A DNA stretch of 64,000 bases from Pararge aegeria (lineage: Eukaryota > Arthropoda > Insecta > Lepidoptera > Nymphalidae). The translations under genes and the position numbers were made by a program. The notes under the pieces are model-generated. The model searched no databases. It was not told where the DNA came from and was given only the letters and a program-made list of their open reading frames with translations. Location of the stretch: contig NC_053205.1 of assembly GCF_905163445.1 (NCBI RefSeq), forward strand, positions 3,162,001-3,226,000, given 5' to 3'. Positions 28,625-37,482 of this stretch are shown one piece after another. Numbering within the stretch: the first letter of the stretch is position 1; each line of letters starts with the position of its first letter.

Positions 28625-31210
28625 TCAATCATCATTCTCTAATTTTGATCGATCGCTTAAGTTCTTAACGAAATCTACTAATGCGACAGAGTCGAATGTT
28701 TCATTCTCATCTTCGTTGTCGTCCTCATCTATTTTTTCTAAAGTTTCAACCTTTACTTTTCCTAATATCTTTTTGGGCCTGTCTTCATCTACCGAAAACT
28801 TTTCGTATAACGGTAATTCACCATCAGTCAAGTTCACAATATCTGATACCGTCATATTAATCTTGTTAGTTGAAAGAGCCTTGTCCAATATATTTAAGTT
28901 GTCAGTCCGCATGTTCGGTTTCGTAATTATCCTAGATTTTTTAGTTTTGACACCTAATAATCTTTTGAAAGCTGATCTAAAATTAAAATTCGGAATATCT
29001 AAATTATCAACAGCTATATCTTTATTTTTCACTATTTTCACGACATCCTTTTCAAAATCCAATGCACTTTCATCGATTTTAACATCATCGTTTTCTTTCT
29101 CTGATTCATCGGGATTATTAACCATACGCGAGAGTGGATCCTCGTCTTCATATAACTCTTTTTCGCTCAATAATAAATCGTAAGGATTCTCGTTACTTAT
29201 CTGCTCTTTTATGAATGACGCTGATAAACCGTTCATTGAAGTCATTTCTATAGCGTCAACATCTTTACTATTATCTACCATCGAATACCTGAATTTATCT
29301 ATTTTTGCATTAAATGATTTACAGTCACTCTTACAGAAAGTTAAAGTGTGATCGCGATCTTCGGATCTATTAACAAACAAATCAAGAGAATCTGACGAAT
29401 CATAAAAGAAACTCGGAACTTCAATCTTTTTACGTTCTAACTGTTTCGCCTTCTTAACTGGTGTCGACGTTCCTAATTTGTCATTCGGTTTCTTTTTCTC
29501 AACGTCATTAAAAATATCTAATGTTTGATCGAACAACCCACAGAGAAAATCTTCATCCTCATCAATATTCGACTCATCTTTTTCTTCAACGTCGAAATAA
29601 TGTACATTTCTATTTTTATCGTAGTATTCGTTATCATCTAAGGTTTTTAAAATTAAATTATTCACGTGTATACAGTTTGATGGCGCAACTGGTCTTGAAA
29701 TGACTATTTCCGGTTTTTGGTTTATCGCTCCACCGCGTAAATCCAATTTCACCCTATTCAATTCCGCAGTCGATATTTTTGTTTCAAGTAATTTTCTAAG
29801 ATCATCTCTAACGGGAGTGTAGTAAGATAAAGTTTCCGTGTGTCTACTAATCGCCACCAAAATATGGGATGATGACGAATATATTTCTTCCTTTACCTTC
29901 GTGGACGTCCTGACTATCACTATATTCTTATGTTGTTTTCCCTGAAATTCATGAATTGTTGATACATCGTAACCAGCTCTTTTCAACAATTCCTTTTCTG
30001 ACTGTTTGAAAACCAAATATTTATATTTGTTATTATCTAAAGGCACGTTGCTTAAAGATGTGTACGATTTCACTGTTAAACTCCGAACTACGGATGATGC
30101 TGATCTTGTCCCGTCTTCATATTTTGAATAAAGTAAAGCCATAACATCAACGGGACATTTATATGACGTTCTCAAAAATCTACTAGGTGAGAAAAACTTT
30201 TTGAAATTTCCATATATGACACTAACCGAACCTATTCTATTAATGTAACCTATCTGATTGGGATCTCCGAGTAAATGTAATATGTTACATTTAGTTTTCA
30301 AGCAAACATAAAATAATTCACCCGGATGTTTCATCAATGCTTCGTCAATCCACACTACATTATATTCTTTATCACTGTTTAACATGTAAGAATCTATTGT
30401 TCTGTAATTTTCTTTATAATCTTTACTATCTCCTCCCTTTAATTTAGTCAATCTTTCCCTAATATCCGCGGCTCCTTCAGCTGAAGATGTTAAAACGAGA
30501 TCACCTTGTTTATGTTCTTTGAGTATGAACGTAGTTTTTCCACAACCGGGAACACCTACAATCATGTCTATTTTTGGCAATTTGAACGATGACCGATCAG
30601 ATGATAAAGCACTGACCGCATTGATTAAATTTGGTTCCTGCATCATCATAGTGAATTTACCGCATAATAACAATCTATTTCTCGAAGCCGCTGTTACCTC
30701 ATCATTAATTAGCAAATCGTATTGTAAGAATTCTTTCCCGTCATAACAATAATCATACATCGCATCCTTTTCAGTTTTTAATAGCCATTTACTTTCAAAC
30801 CTATCGTATACCGAAAATTTTTCTTTGTGTGATATACAATATCTACGTACTTCGACACTCAGCGGGATCGTTAATTTCACGTAAGTATTGCTGTAAGTGG
30901 TGTTAGCAGTCCCAACAGCTGTTTTCCACAATGTTTCTATCTCTATCATAGCGTTAATAGCGCTATCATTAGGAGTTTTCTCAGCTACAAATGAGGGATT
31001 ATGTGTCGGTAACGGATATCTAGGATTATCAATTGGGACCCAAAAATCATTATCTTTCTCATCTGCTTTAGGTTTGTTGACACCATCATCACCAACCTTT
31101 ACTTTTATAGATATATAAATTACGATTAAACCATTGAAATCCTCACTCAGCATTTGTTTTATCATTTCTAATCTACTCGTTACGTCCGATTTTGATTTTA
31201 TATTCAACAT
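28625..31210 (-). CDS. Viral-type superfamily 1 RNA helicase (alphavirus-like supergroup), 861 residues
   Basis: Uninterrupted from ATG 31208-31210 to TGA 28625-28627. Residues about 215-470 carry all SF1 (Viral_helicase1) motifs: Walker A GVPGCGKTTF (about 219-228), Walker B VWIDEAL (286-292), GDPNQIGYINR (315-325), TSYKCP (348-353), TIHEFQGKQ (418-426) and ILVAISRHT (450-458). This is the NTPase/helicase of plus-strand RNA viruses, closest in pattern to the tobamovirus/virga-like lineage (family knowledge). The first ~210 residues lack a recognised capping domain. The last ~390 are acidic and Ser-rich with no polymerase motifs. The ATG overlaps the inner end of the right inverted arm, so the true start may differ. 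The open frame over 861 codons argues for recent capture or selection. Whether it is an endogenous viral element or an element-borne gene is open. Confidence 0.85.
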   Translation of the reverse strand: MLNIKSKSDVTSRLEMIKQMLSEDFNGLIVIYISIKVKVGDDGVNKPKADEKDNDFWVPIDNPRYPLPTHNPSFVAEKTPNDSAINAMIEIETLWKTAVGTANTTYSNTYVKLTIPLSVEVRRYCISHKEKFSVYDRFESKWLLKTEKDAMYDYCYDGKEFLQYDLLINDEVTAASRNRLLLCGKFTMMMQEPNLINAVSALSSDRSSFKLPKIDMIVGVPGCGKTTFILKEHKQGDLVLTSSAEGAADIRERLTKLKGGDSKDYKENYRTIDSYMLNSDKEYNVVWIDEALMKHPGELFYVCLKTKCNILHLLGDPNQIGYINRIGSVSVIYGNFKKFFSPSRFLRTSYKCPVDVMALLYSKYEDGTRSASSVVRSLTVKSYTSLSNVPLDNNKYKYLVFKQSEKELLKRAGYDVSTIHEFQGKQHKNIVIVRTSTKVKEEIYSSSSHILVAISRHTETLSYYTPVRDDLRKLLETKISTAELNRVKLDLRGGAINQKPEIVISRPVAPSNCIHVNNLILKTLDDNEYYDKNRNVHYFDVEEKDESNIDEDEDFLCGLFDQTLDIFNDVEKKKPNDKLGTSTPVKKAKQLERKKIEVPSFFYDSSDSLDLFVNRSEDRDHTLTFCKSDCKSFNAKIDKFRYSMVDNSKDVDAIEMTSMNGLSASFIKEQISNENPYDLLLSEKELYEDEDPLSRMVNNPDESEKENDDVKIDESALDFEKDVVKIVKNKDIAVDNLDIPNFNFRSAFKRLLGVKTKKSRIITKPNMRTDNLNILDKALSTNKINMTVSDIVNLTDGELPLYEKFSVDEDRPKKILGKVKVETLEKIDEDDNEDENETFDSVALVDFVKNLSDRSKLENDD

Positions 31211-31321
31211 AAATCTATTTCACCTAATATCTTAAATGCTAATAGCTTATAATCATTATTTCTACTACTCTTACTGCTTATATTAATTATTTTAAACTAA
31301 AGTAAAAGCTAGTCGCCGACA
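31207..31321 (-). repeat. Right inverted arm of the helicase insertion
   Basis: 115 bp complement of 27873-27988. Its inner end (minus strand TTTATGT) supplies the ATG of the helicase ORF. Confidence 0.95.
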
Positions 31322-31361
31322 ATTATTATAAATTTATTTAATGAAATAAATCATCTTCTCA

Positions 31362-33525
31362 TCACATCACATCGGTGTTGGTTACAAATCGCGATACATA
31401 TGATCCAGCTGTATCATCTGTCCAGTCCGGAATTGACAGTTGTACCGTAGTAGCACTCATAGTATCTATTATTGGCGTCTGAGGAGCTAGTGTGACAGCA
31501 TAATACTGAGGCTGAGTTATGGGTGACTGATTTGGAGTACTTATACATTGCGACGGTGATGGAATAGAGTTATGAGATGGTGATGGCATAGAAATTGAAG
31601 TACTTGATTGTGATTGAATATCATTTAATATCATTGTTCTTGGAGCCATTACCCTATGTGACATTGTAAGATTTCCCATCTCAGCTTCGAATAACGTTTC
31701 GTTTATTATTTTTTCCGCTAACAACTGTTGTTGTTTATTTTTAAATTCTCGAAGTTTCAATGCTACCATTTTTCCAATAATATCGTAGCGATCCTCTTTA
31801 TATGTCGGCTGTTTAAAGTGGTCCTGAACAGATTGCAAAACTTCTTTTGTTAAATCTTCATTATTCTTTCTTTTCGGTAGCCGTTTAGGTGCCAAACCAT
31901 GACCAGTCGAAGTTGAAGCAATGGTTGAGATGGAAGCCGTAGGACTCGGAGCAGAAAAATTTTCAGAAACATCTAACTCCGAATGCGCTGCCTCATTTTA
32001 AGACACTGATGTTGCACCCGATGATTCCATCACGTTAATCTGTAACATTTTCTTTGTTTCAGTTTCCACGAACATGCAATGAATGGAAAGCAATTAGTGC
32101 GTTATTTGAAGAAAGGTGGAACTTTCCACATCTACTTGGAGCAATAGATGGAAAACATATTGCTATTATTCCACCTAAAGGATGTGGATCGGAATTTTAC
32201 AACTATAAAAAACACCACAGCATGGTACTTATGGCTGTTGTTGACGCTCAATATCAGTTTTTACTATGTGATTTCGGTACGAACGGGCGAGTTTCAGATG
32301 GAGGCGTATTACAAGATACAAAATTTTTTGAAATGCTCCAGAATAACCAGTTGGAAATTCCAAGCGAAGAAGCTGTAAGAAATTTTGCCATACGTTTTTG
32401 TTTCTGATGACGCCTTTCCGTTGAGATCTGATATAATGAAACCGTTCAGACAAGCAGAATTGACTTCAATAGATAAAAAAATATACAATTATCGTGTTTC
32501 ACGAGCACGTCGGATTGTGGAAAATGCCTTTGGCATTCTGGCCTCACGTTTCAGAATCTTTCATACAGCTATAAATTTACAGCCAAATAAAATTGAATCC
32601 GTCGTTATGGCATGTTGTGCATTGCATAACTATCTAATTAAAAAAATGCCTAATTCTTATACTAATCCGGATTGTTTTGATCGAGAACAAATTGATACTG
32701 GAACCATAATCTCAGGATGTACAACAGACATTTCGACTAAGGAACCTATAGAGAGGAGAGAGAAATACGGGAAACATAAGTCGGGCACCCAAAATAATTA
32801 GAGAAGAATTTATGAACTATTTTAACAATGAAGGTCAGGTTCCTTGGCAAAATAATTTTATTTGATTAAATAAAGTTATAGTTCGTTCACAATAAATTGC
32901 TCAAAAATGGACTTAGCAGGTTAACAAATTAGGCCGACGATATATAAAGTAGGTAAATCCACTTGTAAACTTCCTCGTATATAAACTTGTCTACATAACA
33001 TTCTAGAATTATCGGGTTTGTTTGATATACCTACCTATAATCATCGATCTCTAATAAATATCGATGCCTACAACCTTTAATGAAATAACTTTTGTATGAA
33101 AATTAATAAAATAAATTAGATTATTATTAAATTAATAGAGCTACAACTAAATTTTATTTACCTACCTCATCTTCTCCATCCTCCAAATTAGACCGACTAG
33201 GCCTTGGTATATTTTGATCGTCTAAGAAACGTAATAATGAGTAATACCATAACTTCGGCTCATATATGTCTTCGGCGCCTGATCCAGATTTTGAGGCCAT
33301 GACTTTTTTGTGCTCCTTGTTATATGTACAGCGTAGGTTATTAATTTTCTTTATAACAGCCTCTTTATTACTATTAGGATCTATTTCCCGTAGTTTTAAA
33401 ATGAGCTTCTCATAAGTTGAATCTTTTTTTACTCTATTATGGTATTCCTTGCTTTTGATTTTCCACAATGAAGGCTCCGATTGGTATAGTTGGATAAACT
33501 CTTCGAGCCATTCGCGTTGTGCCAT
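31362..33525 (-). pseudogene. MADF-BESS-type protein of PIF element 1 (broken)
   Basis: Exon 1 33166-33525 (MAQREWLEEFIQLYQSEPSL) is a complete MADF domain (LWKIKSKEYHNRV, KKINNLRCTYNKEH, PKLWYYSLLRFL). Donor GTAGGT; acceptor GTTACAG before 32039. Exon 2 (31362-32039) has KRLPKRKNNEDLTKEVL, DIIGKMVALKLREFKNKQQQ and a Ser/Pro/Gln-rich tail. An in-frame TAA at 31998-32000 truncates it. In PIF/Harbinger elements this protein recruits the transposase to DNA. Exon 2 lies inside the transposase intron on the opposite strand. Confidence 0.85.
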
Positions 33526-33807
33526 GGTCGAGCGTTGACTTTTCGTAGAAGCGATGAGTAAAGACAAAATACGTGTTCACTTCACGCTCGCTGCGACAAA
33601 ACTAACGAAACTGCAGTTTTCGACTACACACTCTCAGTTATCACTGTACAGTTCTATCTGTACAGATTTATCTATTGATATTTTGATTAGATCTCAGTTA
33701 AACTGTACAGTTCAACTGTACGTTCCACACACCTAACGATTTATCTGTACAGTTTGACTGTACAGTTAAATCGCACAGTTAAAACTGAAGGTATGTAGCG
33801 CCCTTAA

Positions 33808-36800
33808 GGACACTGAAATCAAAGAATTTTGAAATAAAATAAAGCTTCATACATACGTAACGATTTATCGTAGCGATTTCAGACTGTGCAGATAAATCGA
33901 ACGTTCCTAGTGCCTCCACACGCCTCCGATATCGACGTCGATCGGGCAGTTCTCCGCAGAAGCTCGCGCAAGATACATGTTAACAATGGAAGATAATGAC
34001 GCACTTGCTATATTAGGCCTGGTTATGTGTTTAAAGAAAAAAAAGAAGCGGAGTCTATGGTGTAAAGACTGGCTCATGAAAAGGAAGCAATTTTCTCATA
34101 CCAACTTGTTATGCGAGTTGAAATTTGCTCCGCAAGATTGGCATAACTATTTAAGGATGAATGAAGAGGCATATTTAAATCTGCTGGCTTTAGTTTCTCC
34201 ACTAATAAAGAAACAAGACACTGTAATGAGAGAAGCTATAAGTCCTCATGAAAGATTAACTGCTACACTGCGATTTCTAGCTACAGGACGTTCCTACCAA
34301 TGTATGAAGTTTTCTACAATAATATCACCGCAAGCTCTTAGCCAAATAATCCCTGAAACCTGTGATGCTCTGTACGAGGTTCTACGGAAAGATTACTTAA
34401 AGGTAAGGAATGAAAAATACTATATTAATCAACAAATTATTTATTAATTAAGCTTTTAGGACGTATTCTTCAATATACGAATAACAAGTAATACATTTTA
34501 CGAATAAGTTAAGTACTTTTTTATTAATCATTAACATTACGTAAATAGGAAGTAATTGTATTATCAGATTGTGTATGGTCTAGCTCTAATGGTGATGTAA
34601 ATTCTATTGATGATTGAGTGTGTGGTTGAGTGTAAATGATTTGAGTGTGTGGTTGAGTGAAAAGATTTTGAGTGTGTGGTTGAGTGTAAATGACTTGAGT
34701 GTGTGACTGAGTGTGTGACTCAGTGGAAAGGTTTTGAATTTGTGGCTGAGTGGAAAGGTTTTGTATGTGTGGCTGTGTGGAAAAAGTAGTATTTGCAAAG
34801 TCATCATATTTTCTTACAGTGTGTGATATAGTTAAGCTACCCATTTCAGCCAAGAACAGAGTTTCATTAATTATTTTTTCTGCTATAATTCTCTGTTCTT
34901 TTGGTAACTCTTGTAGTTTCATCCCAACATTTTTGCCAAAAACTTCAAAACGATTATCGGGTTGTTTAGGCCTTTTAAAATGATCATTTACGGACTTAAG
35001 TACGTCTTCAGTTAATGTATTTTTTTTTGGTCTTGGCCGAACACGACCCGAGATTGATGTAGCTCGTTCGCTGTCAGAACGGTTTGCCGGGGTCGGTGTG
35101 TCTGATTCGTTGTCGGAATAGGCCAGTGTTGGTGTGTCTCGATCGGTGTCTGGACAATCGTAGCTCGTTGAGCTAATGCCGGTGGTTGACTGCGTCTGTA
35201 AAATAGAAGAACTATTATATTCCTGAAATTACTATACTAATCATGTACTCATTTTGTTACAGTTTCCAAAAAGAGAAGAAGAGTGGAGAATAATAGCGAG
35301 AGAATTTGAGCAGAAGTGGAACTTTCCTCACTGTTTAGGTGCTATTGATGGCAAGCACGTTGAAATCGTGCCCCCAAGTAACAGTGGCTCGTTTTATTAT
35401 AACTATAAACATAGACACAGTATGGTATTACTAGCAATCGTTGATGCAAAATACAGATTCCTGTTAGTTGATTTTGGGACAAATGGAAGGGTTTCCGATG
35501 GCGGAGTATTGTTGAATACAAAATTTTATGAAAAACTTGAAAAAAAGGCGTTAAATATTCCTACAGAAGAAACGTTACATAATAGTCCACGAATACTGCC
35601 ATATGTATTTGTAGCTGATGACGCGTTTCCTCTAAGAAAGGACATGATGAAGCCATTTCGGCAAAGTGACTTAGATAGTAGAATTAAGAAGATATATAAT
35701 TATCGGACATCGCGAGCACGCCGTATAGTCGAAAACGCTTTTGGTATACTAGCGGCGAGGTTCAGAATTTACAGAACACAAATGAATATGTCGCCTGAAA
35801 CTATTGGGTCAGTCGTAAGAGCAACCTGTGCTTTGCATAATTATTTGATGTCATCATCGCTTAATTCATACGCTCCTTCAGAATGTTTCGATAGTGAACA
35901 TTATGAGGAAGGTACGATAACGTCAGGATTCACAACCAACGACTCAACACTTGAACCATTACAAAGAACTACACAAGGCCGTACAATTCAAACAGCAAAT
36001 CAGATAAGAAGTCAATTTATGACGTATTTTGTAACTGAAGGGAAAGTTCCTTGGCAAGACAATTTTGTTCATTTATGTCAAAATACAGGACTTGTATTCG
36101 AGTAATATAATTAAGCAATAAATATTTTTTCAGAAATAAAAACTTACCTCATTTTCGTCATCATCAATATTCGATGTAGATGGTCTTGGTACTTCTTGAT
36201 CGTATAAAAAACTCAATAACTCAAAGTACCATAAACGAGGTTTATAAATCTCGTCAGTCCCTGCTCCAGATTTACACGATTTTTTTATTTTATTGAGCTC
36301 TTTTTTATATGTAGTTCGAAGATTATTAATCTTCTTAACCACTGTATCCCTGGTGGCATTTGGATCTATGGGTTTGTATTTTTCGATTAGCCTGTCGTAG
36401 GCGGCATTTTTGTTGCGGTCGTGGTAATCCTTACTTGTAGTCTTCCAAAGGCAAGTTTCGTTTCTGTAGCTTTCTATAAAATCTTGAAGTAGTTCGCGCT
36501 GTCCAACTCTTTCGTCTTCCGACATGTTTCTGTGAAAGCGATGTGCACGTGCGCACACTAGCAAGCTCCGTGAAGTACTGCCGAACTGAGCGATCGCCGT
36601 CCACACGCAACGATAAAACTGTGCAAATGTAATCGACAACGATTTATCTGATAGAAATTGCAACTGCCACCGACGAACGATTATCGACAACGATTTTTCA
36701 TACACACGATCGACAAAACTGCGCAAACTGGTCTGCACAGATTTATCGCTACGATAAATCGTTACGTATGTATGAGGCTTAAGTTGATTTGGAACAAAAT

Positions 36801-36957
36801 TGGCGGGCAGTGGACGTATATGGACCACTTAGTTTCCACGTTCATAACTCCATCATAAACAAATCCTAAGTAAAAATAAAACAATTTATACCTTTTATGA
36901 TCCATTAACTTTCTAAAAAGAATGCAACAAAGCACTTACCGTATTTTTTTTCGACAT
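33808..36957 (-). CDS. piggyBac transposase 3, exon 1 and start of exon 2
   Basis: Exon 1 is 36940-36957, coding MSKKNT, followed by donor GTAAGT (36934-36939). Exon 2 begins at 33812 after a GATTTCAG acceptor. Its first five bases (33808-33812) precede PIF 1. PIF 2 lies within the intron between exons 1 and 2. The short start exon is supported by phase only, so it is less certain than the rest. Confidence 0.6.
33977..36105 (+). CDS. PIF/Harbinger transposase 2 (DDE_4 nuclease), intact
   Basis: Join of 33977-34402 (MLTMEDNDALAILGLVMCLK; a second Met at 33986) and 35263-36105, with an 860 bp intron (GTAAGG donor, GTTACAG acceptor). 422 residues. Exon 1 carries the helical N-terminal region (LRMNEEAYLNLLALVSPLIK, ERLTATLRFLATGRSY). 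Exon 2 holds the nuclease: HCLGAIDGKHVEIV (D), LVDFGTNGRVSDGG (D), RRIVENAFGILAARF (E) and the usual FRIYRTQMN and CALHNYL words. It excises and inserts the element at TWA sites, together with the MADF partner. No stop, no shift. Confidence 0.93.
34524..36525 (-). CDS. MADF-domain partner protein of PIF element 2, intact
   Basis: Join of 36148-36525 (MSEDERVGQRELLQDFIESY) and 34524-35195; 349 residues. Exon 1 is a complete MADF domain (CLWKTTSKDYHDRN, VVKKINNLRTTYKKELNK, PRLWYFELLSFLYD). Donor GTAAGT, acceptor TTTTACAG. Exon 2 has an acidic Thr/Ser stretch, KKNTLTEDVLKSVNDHFKRP and KEQRIIAEKIINETLFLAEM. It ends in a Thr/Gln/His tail with about eight TQPHTQ/TQSHTQ-type repeats (34600-34790). 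The whole of exon 2 lies in the transposase intron and transposase exon 2 lies in this gene's intron. Confidence 0.9.
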
Positions 36958-37482
36958 AATCACTTAATTTGCTTCAGCCAAAGGTCAAAAACACACAATA
37001 ATACGATCGAAAATGTTGAGACCATGAAATGTCAAAAATTTGTTTGAATGACACTGACAGTGGCACTGGTTTAAAATTGACAGTTTCATAGACAATATTC
37101 GGAGAGGCCTAAGCGGACTCCAGGAGTGCTCTGCCCGTTAGAAAAAAATAAATTATGAAGTGGTTCATATTCGTCCTAAGCATGGAGTATAGAGGTAAGG
37201 AGAGTCATCTGTGTATATGAAAAAGTGTCGTCAAAATGTATTAAATTAGGGTGGCGCCACATATGCATCAGGGTAACTCTTAAAAGAAGCGCCAAATATA
37301 AATATTGTTAGAGTAGGCTTGAAAAATAAACAAGGAAAGAGAAACTTCTTTTTTATAAATTTTTAAAATTATTTTTTAATTTATTCTTAAGCATTGTTAA
37401 TAATTAAAAAAAAAAAAGAAAAATAATAAATGATAGTATAATTAAATATTAAAAATTAAAAAAAATATCGCAAGTATTGATT

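Larger units (their letters stand above)
27873..31321 (-). mobile_element. Insertion with 115 bp inverted ends carrying a viral-type helicase gene
   Basis: 27873-27988 and 31207-31321 are inverted copies differing by a single T in a T run. The ends read TGTCGGCGAC...GTCGCCGACA (TG...CA). Direct copies of ATTATTAT flank both sides (27865-27872, 31322-31329); the left copy lies in a TTA-rich run, so the length of the duplication is uncertain. The left ~570 bp look like an LTR with leader on the plus strand (TATA box, initiator, hairpins). The remaining ~2.75 kb is a minus-strand coding region. It lies in the intron of PIF 1 transposase. The near-identical arms mean the insertion is young. The class is unresolved: Mutator-like or other TIR element, or an LTR-element cDNA chimera. 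Confidence 0.8.
27446..32865 (+). pseudogene. PIF/Harbinger transposase 1 (two exons, broken)
   Basis: Exon 1 27446-27840 (MASRDDALAIVGLMCVLKEN) has the helix LRMNENTYLHLLSLVTPLI and ERLTATLRFLATGRSY. It then loses about 40 bases compared with PIF 2, which shifts frame. Donor GTAAGT at 27841. Exon 2 starts at 32063 after TTTCAG, with FPHLLGAIDGKHIAI (first D), CDFGTNGRVSDGGV (second D) and RRIVENAFGILASRF (E). Further shifts lie near 32385 and near 32770. DDE_4 type nuclease. The intron is inflated by the helicase insertion. Confidence 0.85.
27317..33804 (+). mobile_element. PIF/Harbinger element 1 (decayed), containing the helicase insertion
   Basis: Ends share GGCGCTACATACCTTCAGTT with TAA on each side (27314-27316, 33805-33807). 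The subterminal regions carry many copies of an ACTGTACAG word in both orientations. Removing the element at one TAA joins the piggyBac 3 exon in frame, which fixes the boundary. It holds a transposase (plus strand) and a MADF gene (minus strand), both broken, plus the 3.45 kb insertion at 27873-31321. Confidence 0.9.
33843..36778 (+). mobile_element. PIF/Harbinger element 2, apparently intact
   Basis: Ends AGC(T/C)TCATACATACGTAACG with TAA duplications (33840-33842, 36779-36781). The subterminal regions repeat ACGATTTATCG-like words in both orientations. Both genes are open. It sits in the intron between exons 1 and 2 of the piggyBac 3 transposase. Confidence 0.95.

Noticed and set aside
28590..29183. 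197-codon plus-strand frame opposite the helicase ORF
   Set aside because: It is Ser/Phe/Leu-rich low-complexity sequence antisense to an acidic Ser-rich coding region, and has no recognisable domain.
30519..31118. Short plus-strand frames (75 and 73 codons) over the helicase gene
   Set aside because: They lie antisense to the conserved helicase motifs and have no independent support.
27320..33800. CRISPR-like spaced repeats at the PIF element ends
   Set aside because: The ACTGTACAG words are short, irregularly spaced, in both orientations and confined to element ends; this is subterminal repeat structure.
34600..34807. A His/Thr/Leu-rich minus-strand frame in a second phase
   Set aside because: It is the out-of-phase reading of the TQPHTQ repeat in the MADF 2 gene.
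25160..37130. CTCTGCCC words near 25165 and 37125 as ends of piggyBac 3
   Set aside because: They are in the same orientation, not inverted. The CCCTTAGCCAGG ends at 25019 and 41890 are inverted, have 4 bp duplications and give the right element length.
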